A stretch of DNA of 64,000 nucleotides from Ekhidna lutea (GCF_900188325.1 NZ_FZPD01000004.1:316501-380500), one strand, 5' to 3'. Counted from the first letter of the stretch, positions 27,588 through 37,001 are shown. Translations and numbers: made by a program. Notes: generated from the letters alone by a model not told the origin.

Positions 27588-29045
27588 GTGGAGTGGTTAG
27601 TCATCGTACTATATGGGGTCACATTGTTGATCATTTGCCTTTTTAGTTTAGGCCAGTTCAATCTTACCTGGCATTATTTACAGGCAAAAAAGCAGAAGGA
27701 GGAATTATCAGAAGAACTTTCTGAATATCCTATCGTCACCATTCAACTACCCGTTTTTAATGAGCGGTATGTGGTTGAGCGTCTGATAGATGCCGTGATG
27801 AAAATCCAATACCCGAAAGACAAACTGGAAATTCAGATTCTGGATGACTCAACGGATGAGACGGTCGGAATTATAGCTGAAAAAGTCAATGAATATTTGG
27901 CGGATGGCTGGGATATTAAGCAAATCAGACGTCCTGAACGAGTTGGGTTTAAGGCGGGTGCGCTTGCATACGGACTTGAGAAAGCCAAAGGTGAATTCAT
28001 CGCCATCTTCGACGCAGATTTTGTCCCCAATCCACAATTTTTGATGCGCACACTTTCAAAGTTTCAAAACGAAAAAGTGGGCATGATACAAACCAAATGG
28101 AGCCACCTGAATACAGATTACGGTTCGCTGACAAAAATTCAGGCCTTCTGGTTGGATGCTCATTTCACCGTTGAACAAAAAGGTCGTGAACATGCCGGAA
28201 GCTTCATCAACTTTAATGGTACAGCTGGTGTATGGCGAAAAGCTTGTATTCAGGATGCCGGAGGATGGCAATACGATACAATCACTGAAGACCTGGACCT
28301 AAGCTACCGAGCTCAATTAAAAGGCTGGAAGTTTGTCTATCGGGAAGAAATTGAATCCCCTGCAGAACTTCCGGTTTTGATCCCGGCTGTGAAGTCCCAG
28401 CAATACCGATGGAATAAAGGTGCCGCCGAAACAGCACGGAAGACCTTGGGAAAGGTGCTCACATCTAACATTGGTTGGAATCATAAAATCAGAGCAGTAT
28501 TTCATTTGCTAAACAGCTCCGTATTTCTTTTGTTGTTGATTGCAGCCGTGCTCAGCATCCCCATGCTTTACATCAAGGAATACAACCCGGACCTTGCTCT
28601 CGTTTTTGATCTGGGAAGTATTTTCATCATTGGATTTCTGGCAATGGGATTCTTCTACTGGGTGGCCGCCAAAGCCACACATCCGGAATATACCTTCCGT
28701 TATTTCATCAAAAACTTTCCGATTTTCCTGGCCTTCTCCATGGGCATGGCGCTTCATAACTCCATCGCGGTGGTTGAAGGGTACCTTGGTATCAAAACAC
28801 CGTTTGTTCGAACACCAAAATTCAATGTGCAGTCGAAAGGAGACTCATGGAAAGGCAATCAATATCTCAGCAAGGTGCTAACTCCCGTCACCTTCATGGA
28901 AGGTCTGCTTTCCATCTATTTCATTTATGGAATCTTTTCAGGCTTCAAACTGGAAGATTACGGACTCATGCTTTTCCACGGCATGTTAGCCATTGGTTTT
29001 GCTTATGTTTTTATCTTGTCGGTGAAACCGATGAACAATGCCTAG
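27588..29045 (+). CDS. Membrane family 2 glycosyltransferase, cellulose-synthase-like
   Basis: 485 aa from a GTG start, 3 bp after the previous stop. One N-terminal transmembrane helix is followed by a GT2 domain with ILDDSTDET, the DAD motif (IFDADFVPNP), TEDLD and QQYRW (QxxRW of processive synthases), then four C-terminal transmembrane helices. The architecture is that of beta-glycan synthases (cellulose, glucomannan or exopolysaccharide type). It could also be a non-processive glycolipid transferase; product unknown. Confidence 0.88.
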   Translation: MEWLVIVLYGVTLLIICLFSLGQFNLTWHYLQAKKQKEELSEELSEYPIVTIQLPVFNERYVVERLIDAVMKIQYPKDKLEIQILDDSTDETVGIIAEKVNEYLADGWDIKQIRRPERVGFKAGALAYGLEKAKGEFIAIFDADFVPNPQFLMRTLSKFQNEKVGMIQTKWSHLNTDYGSLTKIQAFWLDAHFTVEQKGREHAGSFINFNGTAGVWRKACIQDAGGWQYDTITEDLDLSYRAQLKGWKFVYREEIESPAELPVLIPAVKSQQYRWNKGAAETARKTLGKVLTSNIGWNHKIRAVFHLLNSSVFLLLLIAAVLSIPMLYIKEYNPDLALVFDLGSIFIIGFLAMGFFYWVAAKATHPEYTFRYFIKNFPIFLAFSMGMALHNSIAVVEGYLGIKTPFVRTPKFNVQSKGDSWKGNQYLSKVLTPVTFMEGLLSIYFIYGIFSGFKLEDYGLMLFHGMLAIGFAYVFILSVKPMNNA

Positions 29046-30336
29046 GCAGCACAATACAGGTTATTATACTTTTTTAGTAGTATTCCTATTGGCCATTTTC
29101 TCGATTGGTAACTGGATAGAAAGGTATCATACCCTATCCCTTTTACTGGCCTATTCAAGCGCATTTTTAGGATACATATTTTTGCAATTGAAAAATGAGA
29201 ATTCAAATCTCCTCCTGGGCACAGGGATACTGATTCGGGTTTTACTATTTCTTAGCCTGCCTTCTCTTTCCGATGATTTATACCGCTTCATTTGGGATGG
29301 AACCCTTCTGAATAATGACATCCATCCTTTCAGTCAACTACCGGGATACTACCTGGATCAAAACATTCCTGGATTAGATCAGGAGCTCTTTAATAAACTC
29401 AATTCTCAAAACTATTTTACGGTCTACCCTCCTCTCAATCAATTCATTTTTTGGCTGAGCGTCACTGTTGCAGATTCTGATTGGCTCGTTTCAGCCAATG
29501 TCATTCGTTTGTTCCTTTTTGCAGCAGATTTTGGGTCTTTCTATTTTCTAAAGAAACTGCTTATACACTATAAAAAACCTCAGAAGCTGGCTTTTTGGTA
29601 TTGGCTGAACCCATTGGTAATACTAGAGTTTACAGGTAATCTTCACTTTGAAGGACTCGTGATTTTCTTTTTACTGGCAGGGATTTACTTCTATGAAAAA
29701 AATAAGAACTGGCACTCAGCAACAGGACTTGGACTAGCCATTGGCACTAAGCTGCTTCCGCTGATTTATTTACCATTTCTTTTTCTAAAAGGGCTCAAAG
29801 AAAAAAAATGGATCATTTCAATCATGGCTGGAATTATCGGGATGGCTACCCTCCTTCCGTTATTGGATGAAACATTCATTCAGGCAATGAGTCAAAGCCT
29901 GGACCTCTATTTCAGGTCTTTTGAATTTAATGCGAGCATTTACTTTATGGCAAGAGAGGTCGGCTATTGGATTTATGGGTATAATAATATCGCATTGATC
30001 GGACCAACTCTTTCAATCATTTGTTTTCTATCCATCCTTTCTATTTCAGCCATTGCTTACTTTAAGAAATGGAGCATTCCAAAATCCTTCCTGTTCGTAT
30101 TGACAGTCTATTTGCTCTTCGCCACAACAGTACATCCTTGGTACATTTTACCACTTACTGCATTCGGATTGTTGTCTGGTTATTGGTATCCGATTGTTTG
30201 GTCATTCTTGATCTTTCTAACCTATGCCGGATACACCAAAGATGGTTTTGAACTACCAATGTACATCGTTGTTGTGGAGTATCTCGTAGTTATGATCGTG
30301 ATCCTGTTGGAATTACGTTTTCACAGTAATGATTAA
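29038..30336 (+). CDS. Multi-spanning GT-C-type glycosyltransferase
   Basis: 432 aa, about eleven hydrophobic segments. A luminal-loop motif near the N-terminus (SDDLYRFIWDGTLL, with adjacent acidic residues) and the YPPLNQFIF and FTGNLHFEGLVIFF segments are typical of GT-C mannosyltransferases that use polyprenyl-phosphate sugars (DUF2029/GT87-like). The ATG lies inside the preceding gene (8-bp overlap), indicating coupled translation with the GT2 synthase. Confidence 0.75.
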   Translation: MPRQHNTGYYTFLVVFLLAIFSIGNWIERYHTLSLLLAYSSAFLGYIFLQLKNENSNLLLGTGILIRVLLFLSLPSLSDDLYRFIWDGTLLNNDIHPFSQLPGYYLDQNIPGLDQELFNKLNSQNYFTVYPPLNQFIFWLSVTVADSDWLVSANVIRLFLFAADFGSFYFLKKLLIHYKKPQKLAFWYWLNPLVILEFTGNLHFEGLVIFFLLAGIYFYEKNKNWHSATGLGLAIGTKLLPLIYLPFLFLKGLKEKKWIISIMAGIIGMATLLPLLDETFIQAMSQSLDLYFRSFEFNASIYFMAREVGYWIYGYNNIALIGPTLSIICFLSILSISAIAYFKKWSIPKSFLFVLTVYLLFATTVHPWYILPLTAFGLLSGYWYPIVWSFLIFLTYAGYTKDGFELPMYIVVVEYLVVMIVILLELRFHSND

Positions 30337-30345
30337 ATTTATCAT

Positions 30346-30576
30346 ATGAATCCTGAAATGAAACTTGATCTCATCAGCAAGATTGCGCAAAGCAATGATT
30401 CGCTATTATTAGAGGAGATTCAGAAGCTACTCGAGTTAACTGACTCAGATAAAATTTATCAATTGTCCGATTCGCAATTGGAAAGCCTCAAAGCAGCGGA
30501 AAACGATATCAAATACGGGAATGTAATTGATCATGAAGAGGTAAAAGAAATGACTTCAGAATGGTTAAAAAAGTAG
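30346..30576 (+). CDS. Antitoxin of a ParE/RelE-type toxin-antitoxin pair
   Basis: 76 aa, acidic and helical, beginning MNPEMKLDLISKIAQSND and ending TSEWLKK. The size, position and 16-bp overlap with the downstream toxin gene fit the small addiction-module antitoxins that lack a clear DNA-binding fold. It is likely to neutralise the toxin by C-terminal wrapping, and possibly represses its own promoter. Confidence 0.75.
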   Translation: MNPEMKLDLISKIAQSNDSLLLEEIQKLLELTDSDKIYQLSDSQLESLKAAENDIKYGNVIDHEEVKEMTSEWLKK

Positions 30577-30872
30577 TCTGGACACAGACAGCTTATTCTC
30601 AAAAGATTGCAGTTTACGAGTACTGGAATAAAAAGAATGGATCTTCTTCGTTTAGTGAGAAACTTGAGAAAGCTATCAATGATGCGATAGATTTAATTAA
30701 AAAATTTCCACAGCTTGGCGTGAAAACACAGTTGAAAAATGTACGGATTAAAATAATCAAAAACTATTTGTTGATTTACCGTGTATCTGAAGACACCATG
30801 TTCATTTTGCTCTTCTGGGATTCCAGACAAAATCCTAAGGATCTTGATCGATTAATTAAGCTTTATCAATGA
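30561..30872 (+). CDS. RelE/ParE-family toxin
   Basis: 103 aa. RelE/ParE fold signature: WTQTAYSQKIAVYEYW at the N-terminus, FPQLGVKT turn, the basic RIKIIKNYLLIYRV strand and a C-terminal LLFWDSRQNPKDL strand-helix. Family members either cleave ribosome-bound mRNA or inhibit gyrase. The DSRQNP-type C-terminus is closer to ParE-like members, but the target is not certain. Its TGA overlaps the rhodanese ATG. Confidence 0.85.
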   Translation: MVKKVVWTQTAYSQKIAVYEYWNKKNGSSSFSEKLEKAINDAIDLIKKFPQLGVKTQLKNVRIKIIKNYLLIYRVSEDTMFILLFWDSRQNPKDLDRLIKLYQ

Positions 30873-31360
30873 AAAAACTGATCCCACCCTTCATCCTGCT
30901 ACTCATTTCCACTATTACATCATGTGGTCAAAAGACCTTCGATGAGAAGATGGAAAGTCTGTACAAAAAGACTGTTCCACTGATCAAGGCAGATTCATTA
31001 AAACCTAAACTTGCTGGAGTTGTTATTCTGGATACCCGGTCAGAAGAGGAATATCAGGTAAGCCATATAAACGGAGCTCGTTTTGTCGATTATGACAATT
31101 TTGAAGTGGGGCAGGTAAGTAACATTTCGAAGGATACAGAAGTGATTGTTTACTGCTCAGTAGGATATCGAAGTGAGCGTGTGGGTGAAAAATTGCAAAA
31201 GGCCGGATACACCAATGTGAAAAACTTGTACGGTGGTATTTTTGGTTGGAAAAATGAAGGATTTGAAGTGGTTGGGATGAACAATTTGCCCACCGACAGT
31301 GTACATGTATACAATCGATTGTGGGGAAGGTGGCTATTTAAAGGAACTAAAGTTTATTAA
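30869..31360 (+). CDS. Rhodanese-like lipoprotein
   Basis: 163 aa. Signal peptide with lipobox TITSC (Cys19). The rhodanese domain spans about residues 48-135 with LDTRSEEEY, the HINGARFVD segment, and active-site loop VYCSVGYRSE containing Cys96, followed by NLYGGIFGWKNEG. The periplasmic sulfurtransferase substrate is unknown. Its start overlaps the toxin stop (ATGA), so the toxin-antitoxin pair is transcriptionally embedded in this operon. Confidence 0.88.
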   Translation: MKKLIPPFILLLISTITSCGQKTFDEKMESLYKKTVPLIKADSLKPKLAGVVILDTRSEEEYQVSHINGARFVDYDNFEVGQVSNISKDTEVIVYCSVGYRSERVGEKLQKAGYTNVKNLYGGIFGWKNEGFEVVGMNNLPTDSVHVYNRLWGRWLFKGTKVY

Positions 31361-31376
31361 AAGAGAATATTTTTTT

Positions 31377-32018
31377 ATGAGTGATAAGTTGTTGATGATT
31401 TTTGTGAAGAATCTGATTCCCGGAATGGTGAAAACACGTCTGGCTGAGGATATAGGAATTGATAAGGCGCTTGACGTTTACCAGGAGTTGGTGCATCATA
31501 CCCACAAAATCACAAAGAAAATTGAAGTAGACAAAGCAGTTTACTACTCCGAATATGTAGAGATAGAAGATATCTGGGACAATGGAGATTTTAAACTCAC
31601 CTCTCAAAAAGGATTTAAGCTCGGAGAGAAAATGTCCAATGCTTTCGACGAGGCATTTGATTCTTACAATAAGGTCATTATTATCGGTAGTGACTGCTAT
31701 GACCTATCCTCGAAGCACATCAAATTAGCTTTTGAAATGCTGGAAGAAAATGATGTGGTAGTCGGGCCGGCAAAAGACGGTGGCTACTACCTTCTTGGTA
31801 TGAAAGAATACCTGCCACAGCTTTTTGAGGATAAGAAGTACAGCACTGACTCTGTTTTAAATGAATTGCTTGAAGAGGTAGAGGAAATGGAACTTTCTGT
31901 TTACAAGCTCCCAACACTCAACGATATTGATACGCTGGCAGACCTAAAAGAAACGGGTATCGACTGGGAAAACCTGGGTGTCGACGCAGAAGTCGATGAT
32001 GAAGGAGAGGCTTATTAA
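31377..32018 (+). CDS. TIGR04282-type glycosyltransferase (cofactor-guanylyltransferase-like fold)
   Basis: 213 aa from the ATG at 31377 (MSDKLLMIFVKN); a frame starting at 31299 overlaps the rhodanese gene and is rejected. FVKNLIPGMVKTRLAE, IIIGSDCYDLS and VVGPAKDGGYYLLG are signatures of the family found near arsenosugar and related biosynthesis genes (DUF2064). A GT-A nucleotide-sugar role is likely. No arsenosugar radical-SAM gene is in the window, so pathway membership is unproven. The C-terminus has an acidic tail. Confidence 0.85.
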   Translation: MSDKLLMIFVKNLIPGMVKTRLAEDIGIDKALDVYQELVHHTHKITKKIEVDKAVYYSEYVEIEDIWDNGDFKLTSQKGFKLGEKMSNAFDEAFDSYNKVIIIGSDCYDLSSKHIKLAFEMLEENDVVVGPAKDGGYYLLGMKEYLPQLFEDKKYSTDSVLNELLEEVEEMELSVYKLPTLNDIDTLADLKETGIDWENLGVDAEVDDEGEAY

Positions 32019-32028
32019 AGCCTTCCAA

Positions 32029-34686
32029 CTATTCATACCTCAAAGATTCGATCGGATTTGAACCTGAAGCTTTCCAAACTTTTGCGCTGATGGAAATGAG
32101 TGCAATTAGCATAGAGGCCAGTCCGCCTACAACATATATCCACCAAGATATTTCCGTCTGATAAGCAAAGTCTTCCATCCACTTGTCGATTACATAATAT
32201 GAAATAGGCGTAGACACTACAAATGCAATTACGATGAGAAAAATAAATTCTTTTGACAGGATAGTACTGATCTGCATGATGGAAGCTCCCAATACTTTAC
32301 GAATTCCCAATTCTTTCGATTTTTGAACAATCGTGAAAGATATCAGCCCAAACAACCCCAGGCAGGATATCAAAATTGCAACTCCTGTAGCAGCAGAAGC
32401 CAATTTTGAAGCTCTTCTTTCTGTTTCATAAAAACGCTCAACTGTCTCATCCATAAAGTAAACCGTCAAAGGATTATCAGGATACACTTCTCTCCATTTA
32501 TCGGTAAGATTATCAATTGTTTTTTCAATTTGATCACCCTTCACCTTTAATGCAATGCACCTTAATTCCTCCCTATATTGGTATAACATTGGCTCAATCG
32601 GATGATGAAGTGAACGGAAATGAAAATCCTCTACCACACCAACAGCTTTATGTTTCTTTTTGCTATATTCAAAAGTAGCCCCTACTGCCTCTCTGGGATC
32701 ATTAAATCCCAGATCACGCATGAATGTTTCATTGATCAGTAATTCAGGTAAGCTATCATTGGGCAAGAGATTTCTTCCTGCTAACAACTTGATATCATAA
32801 AACCTTAAATAGGTAGTATCTCCTGTTTTTTGATGAGCGCTTGTTACTACTTCACCTTTCTCAGATTGATACTTTACTGTTGAGGTCGAATATCCGCTTT
32901 GAACCGGTGGGGTACTTTGCAATGCATAGTCCATTACCTCCGGCACCTCATCAAGATAATTTTTAATCAGTTCAGATTTATTGTATGACTCATAGTAGGG
33001 TGTGTAGAAATAAATGATCCCATCTTCCTTGAACCCTAAATCCTTGTCCAACATGAAGGATATCTGCCATGCGATTGCAAGTGTTCCTACAATCAGGAGC
33101 TGGGAAAATAGGAATTGAAATAAAATCAATGTTTTTCGAATTAAAGAGCCTCCGGGATTATTAGAACCTGCACCTGGTCTCAATGCTCGCACCGGCCTGA
33201 ATGAAGAAATAACCCACGCTGGATAAATACCTGCGATCAACCCCACCAGAAAAGCCAATAGAGCCAGTACCATCCAAAAAAATGGATTTCCATAATCAAG
33301 CGCCACTCCTTCAGGCAAAAACTCCTCGAAATAGACGAATCCATAATGTGCAATGGGGATCGCTAACACAACAGCAAAAAGAGAGATTAAAATGCTTTCA
33401 GTAAGAAACCTTCCTACTAATTGACTTCTCGGGCTACCCAGCACTTTTCGCACCCCAACTTCCTTAGATTTTGATGTAGACTGAGCTGTTTCCAGATTCA
33501 CAAAATTGAAAATAGCAATGAGAAGAATTGCCAGGGCTACCACACTCAATACGGTAAGTGTTGGCATATGGGCCGGATTCCTTCCATTATCAAAAATTCC
33601 TATTTCAGGATCGAAATGCATCTCTGAAAGTGGCTGCAGTTGATAGCTCTGAACCCAATCTGTATCCTCCGTTTGCTCGGCAACATGCTTCTCCAAGTCT
33701 TCTAGCTGGAGCATCACATCGACTTTGTTTGTGTTTTTATTTAACCTGACCCAGAGTTGAGATGAACTATTCGTATTTCCCCATTCACTACCTCCAAACC
33801 TATCTTTCAACCATGATTTGTCAATCGTAGCATGAGAAATAAAATCCGTGAATTCAAAGTCCGTATTGTAATCGGGCATTTTCACGATTCCTGATACTGT
33901 TAAATTCAAAGAGTCCCGATAGATCAATTCGCGACCGATCATATCCAACCAACTAATTTTACCAAAATATTTTTGCGCCTGCTTAGTTGTGAGTACAACT
34001 TTGAATGGTTCATCCAATGATTCCTCCGGAGACCCGGCCAGCCATTGATACTGATCAATTACCTTGAAATATGAAGGAGATGCTATTATAAAACCTCCCT
34101 GACCTTCAAATTCTTTTTTCTTTTCGGATGGTTCTATAACGTCAACTTGAGCCCAAAATGTATGGAAATAAGCCACCTCATCTAATCCAGAGAAGGTTTC
34201 TTCCACATAAGGGCCGATTGGGACTGCCACCCCTTTGTTAAGCGAGGTAAACGACCCGGTAAATGAGGAATAAATCCTGTAGACTTTGTCCTTTTCCGGG
34301 ATCTGAGTATTGAAACTCAATTCAAAACTCACAATACTCAAAATAGCCAAAAACGATCCCACCCCTATGGCGAGCCCAAGCACATTAATTGCGGCGATCG
34401 ATTTATTCTTAAGCAGGTTTCTCCATGCAATCATGAGGTTGTGTCTCAGAAAAGTAAGTGATGTGTTTGCTTTGTTGTCTTTCATTTTAGTCCTTTTTAG
34501 TGCGAATGATCTGAAACTTCGAATGACGATCCACCAATAAAATAATTTTGCAAACCGAGGGCCCTTCTCTCGTATGTGTTCATTGTAAACCTCATAGAGA
34601 TCTCCTTCTAATTCTTCTAACCGATCATCAGAACAGTAAAATCTGAATAGCTTCAGTGGTAACTTCGGTGGCTGGTGATTACTCAT
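32029..34686 (-). CDS. FtsX/MacB-like ABC transporter permease with prefix domain
   Basis: 885 aa. An N-terminal cytoplasmic prefix of about 75 residues (PPKLPLKLFRFYCSDDRLEELEGDLYEVYNEH) precedes two MacB-type halves. Each has a membrane helix, a periplasmic MacB_PCD-like domain and an FtsX core (VRKVLGSPRSQLVGRFL and IRKVLGASIMQISTIL are the coupling helices), with about eight to ten helices in total. These permeases usually pair with a separately encoded ATPase, but none is adjacent. The PadR gene immediately upstream overlaps by an ATGA junction and probably regulates it. The substrate could be a lipid, peptide or antibiotic. Confidence 0.88.
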   Translation of the reverse strand: MSNHQPPKLPLKLFRFYCSDDRLEELEGDLYEVYNEHIREKGPRFAKLFYWWIVIRSFRSFALKRTKMKDNKANTSLTFLRHNLMIAWRNLLKNKSIAAINVLGLAIGVGSFLAILSIVSFELSFNTQIPEKDKVYRIYSSFTGSFTSLNKGVAVPIGPYVEETFSGLDEVAYFHTFWAQVDVIEPSEKKKEFEGQGGFIIASPSYFKVIDQYQWLAGSPEESLDEPFKVVLTTKQAQKYFGKISWLDMIGRELIYRDSLNLTVSGIVKMPDYNTDFEFTDFISHATIDKSWLKDRFGGSEWGNTNSSSQLWVRLNKNTNKVDVMLQLEDLEKHVAEQTEDTDWVQSYQLQPLSEMHFDPEIGIFDNGRNPAHMPTLTVLSVVALAILLIAIFNFVNLETAQSTSKSKEVGVRKVLGSPRSQLVGRFLTESILISLFAVVLAIPIAHYGFVYFEEFLPEGVALDYGNPFFWMVLALLAFLVGLIAGIYPAWVISSFRPVRALRPGAGSNNPGGSLIRKTLILFQFLFSQLLIVGTLAIAWQISFMLDKDLGFKEDGIIYFYTPYYESYNKSELIKNYLDEVPEVMDYALQSTPPVQSGYSTSTVKYQSEKGEVVTSAHQKTGDTTYLRFYDIKLLAGRNLLPNDSLPELLINETFMRDLGFNDPREAVGATFEYSKKKHKAVGVVEDFHFRSLHHPIEPMLYQYREELRCIALKVKGDQIEKTIDNLTDKWREVYPDNPLTVYFMDETVERFYETERRASKLASAATGVAILISCLGLFGLISFTIVQKSKELGIRKVLGASIMQISTILSKEFIFLIVIAFVVSTPISYYVIDKWMEDFAYQTEISWWIYVVGGLASMLIALISISAKVWKASGSNPIESLRYE

Positions 34687-35018
34687 CCTAAATTCTCAAA
34701 TGCTATTTCAGGAATTTGATTCCGCATCCTGTTACGAAGCTCGTTAGCAGTTTCAAGCGCTACTCTTCCAGCCTGAGAAATAGTGAAAATACGTTTCCGC
34801 TTGCCTCCTCTTTCACTTGACATTTCGCCCATTCTAGAATTTAAAAGTCCTTTTTCCTCAAGCCGATAAACTGCAGCATGCACAGAACTGATGCTGACTT
34901 TTCGATCTGTTTGTTTGTTCAATTCTTGCTGTATAGCTACACTGTAGGCATTATCATACAAGATTCCCACAGTCAGCAGTACAAGCTCTTCAAACTCTCC
35001 GAGGTTCGTTCCTTTCAT
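34683..35018 (-). CDS. PadR-family transcriptional regulator
   Basis: 111 aa. Winged helix with EFEELVLLTVGILYDNAYSV, the SSVHAAVYRLEEKGLL recognition region and a wing ending SERGGKRKRIFTIS, matching PadR. It lacks a long C-terminal dimerisation domain. The TGA overlaps the ATG of the large permease, so the regulator and its likely target form one transcript. Confidence 0.9.
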   Translation of the reverse strand: MKGTNLGEFEELVLLTVGILYDNAYSVAIQQELNKQTDRKVSISSVHAAVYRLEEKGLLNSRMGEMSSERGGKRKRIFTISQAGRVALETANELRNRMRNQIPEIAFENLG

Positions 35019-35095
35019 TCTTTGAAATATTAATTTCGTAAATGTAAGTATTATACAGAAAAAGAAAAGGAAGGTTACATTCCTTCCTTAGTTTC

Positions 35096-35776
35096 TTACG
35101 CCAATTTCTCCAAATCCCGAATCAGGATTCTTCTTCGATCAAATGTGATGAGATTTTTGTCGCGGAGCTCATTCATTACCGTAGTAACCGTCTGTCGCGA
35201 GGTGCCCGTTAAGCTGGCGATATCCTTGTGGGTCAGGTGATTTTTGATCATCATTTCAAAACCTACTTTCTGGCCTTTTTCCTGAGCCATTTCACGTAAA
35301 AAATCTACGATTCTGGTTCTCGCATCCTTGAAAACCAGTGATTCAATTTTGCGTTCCATTTTGCGCAAACGGAACCCAACGATTTTAAGAATCTTGAAGC
35401 TCAGCTCTTTATTATCCTTCATCAGGTTTTGAAGGTCATCGATGGTCATAGCACACACGCGTGTATCAGCATCCATCGCTTGTGCAAAATCCTGTCGTTT
35501 TTCTTCTCCGGCTAGTGCCAGTTCTCCAAATATTTCTCCTCGAGTGAGAATCGCTTTCACAATCTCCTTTCCGTCAGGCCCATACGTGCCGATTTTTACA
35601 CGGCCATTTGAAACCATGTAAATATTCTCGGAAGACTGATCTTTGAAGTAGATGAACTCATCTTTTTTATAAACTCCGGGAGCATGTTCATTCTCCATGT
35701 CCGGAGTTTTCTTCGGACACAGCACTTCAAATAGGTCTGTATCTTCAAAATACCATAGATTTCTTTCGGCGCTCAT
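35096..35776 (-). CDS. Crp/Fnr-family transcriptional regulator
   Basis: 226 aa from the ATG at 35776 (MSAERNLWYF); the frame continues 12 codons upstream but lacks support. The cyclic-nucleotide-binding-like beta roll occupies about 40-130 (GRVKIGTYGPDGKEIV, RGEIFGELALAG). The C-terminal HTH_Crp is THKDIASLTGTSRQTVTTVMNEL. No Fnr-type N-terminal cysteine cluster is present, and the cAMP-contact residues are only partly kept, so the effector is unknown. It is divergent from the HemJ/SCO/cytochrome operon, making that operon a candidate target. Confidence 0.92.
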   Translation of the reverse strand: MSAERNLWYFEDTDLFEVLCPKKTPDMENEHAPGVYKKDEFIYFKDQSSENIYMVSNGRVKIGTYGPDGKEIVKAILTRGEIFGELALAGEEKRQDFAQAMDADTRVCAMTIDDLQNLMKDNKELSFKILKIVGFRLRKMERKIESLVFKDARTRIVDFLREMAQEKGQKVGFEMMIKNHLTHKDIASLTGTSRQTVTTVMNELRDKNLITFDRRRILIRDLEKLA

Positions 35777-35850
35777 GATGTTGATGTCGGGATTTATGCA
35801 AATTTGCGTCAACCACGGGTTAACAACAATTATAACTAAAAAGCTCCCTA

Positions 35851-36384
35851 ATGGATTATTTATATCTGAAAGCTCTTCATATCATATTCGTAATTACGTG
35901 GTTCGCCGGATTGTTCTATATCGTAAGACTTTTCATCTATCACACAGAAGCAATCGAAAAACCTGAGCCGGATCGATCAATACTATCCACGCAACTGGCC
36001 CTAATGAGCAAAAAACTGTGGTACATCATTACCTGGCCATCTGCTGTTATCACTATTGCGTTGGGGACTTCATTACTTGTAAGTCAGCCATCCTGGCTAA
36101 AAATGCCCTTTATGCATGTGAAACTAGGCTTTGTTCTTCTTTTGATTCTTTATCATCTTGGCTGTCATGGGATCTTCAGGCAGCTACAAAAAGGCAAAGC
36201 ACGTTACTCCTCTACTCAGCTTCGCATCTTCAATGAAGCCGCCACAATCATTCTTTTCGCCATTGTTTTTCTGATCGTTTTAAAGAATGAGCTCAGCTGG
36301 ATTTGGGGCACGATGGGACTTATTAGCTTTGCAATTGTGTTAATGGTAGCGGTTAAGCTTTATAAAAATCTTAGAAAAAAATGA
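35851..36384 (+). CDS. hemJ: HemJ-like protoporphyrinogen IX oxidase (CopD-fold membrane protein)
   Basis: 177 aa, four to five transmembrane helices. The N-terminal LKALHIIFVITWFAGLFYI motif with conserved His10, KLWYIITWPSA, and MHVKLGFVLLLILYH are hallmarks of HemJ, the heme-b-containing oxidase used for heme synthesis where HemG/HemY are missing. It overlaps the SCO gene by 4 bp and leads a small respiratory-assembly operon. A CopD-like copper role is less likely given the sequence. Confidence 0.82.
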   Translation: MDYLYLKALHIIFVITWFAGLFYIVRLFIYHTEAIEKPEPDRSILSTQLALMSKKLWYIITWPSAVITIALGTSLLVSQPSWLKMPFMHVKLGFVLLLILYHLGCHGIFRQLQKGKARYSSTQLRIFNEAATIILFAIVFLIVLKNELSWIWGTMGLISFAIVLMVAVKLYKNLRKK

Positions 36385-37001
36385 TAAAAAAATTACTAGT
36401 CCCAATCATTTTGCTCCTCGCATGTGAACAGCAATCATCTTCAGAAGAATTACCCTACCTGGGCAATACCATCTATGAAGAGCATGACACCATCTACCAT
36501 AAAATTCAGGATTTTCAATTGGTCGATCAAGACAGTAGTATCGTTACAAATGAGACCTTTGCCGATCAGGTGTATGTTGCGGATTTTTTCTTTACCTCCT
36601 GCCCTACCATATGCCCAATGATGAAAGCACAAATGCTTCGTGTGTATGAAAAATTTGAAGCCAATCCGGAGGTCGCTATCCTATCTCACACCATCGATCC
36701 CACATATGATACGGTTGCGCTTTTGAAGGATTATGCGGAACGACTGGGTGTGAGCTCTGATAAATGGAAATTTGTAACCGGAGGTCAGGATTATATTTAT
36801 GACTTGGCAGAAAAAAGCTACATTTCGTTAGCCGATGAAGATTCAAATGCTCCGGGTGGTTTTGTGCATTCAGGTGCCTTCCTCCTGGTAGATAAAAATA
36901 GGCACGTTCGCGGTTTTTATGATGGTACAGTCCCCGAACAAGTAGATGTACTCATGAATGATATTAACAGGTTATTAAAAGAATATAAAGATGATAAATA
37001 G
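36381..37001 (+). CDS. SCO1/SenC-family copper/thiol chaperone lipoprotein
   Basis: 206 aa. Signal peptide with lipobox ILLLAC. Thioredoxin-like fold with the copper/redox CxxxC at Cys74 and Cys78 (TSCPTICP) and the distal metal ligand His163 (FVHSG). It is expected to metallate the CuA or CuB site of cytochrome oxidase in the periplasm. It is between hemJ and a cytochrome c gene, overlapping both. Confidence 0.93.
   Translation: MIKKLLVPIILLLACEQQSSSEELPYLGNTIYEEHDTIYHKIQDFQLVDQDSSIVTNETFADQVYVADFFFTSCPTICPMMKAQMLRVYEKFEANPEVAILSHTIDPTYDTVALLKDYAERLGVSSDKWKFVTGGQDYIYDLAEKSYISLADEDSNAPGGFVHSGAFLLVDKNRHVRGFYDGTVPEQVDVLMNDINRLLKEYKDDK

Noticed and set aside
27849-28757. Several open frames opposite the cellulose-synthase-like gene
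   Set aside because: All lie antisense to conserved GT2 motifs and have no independent features.
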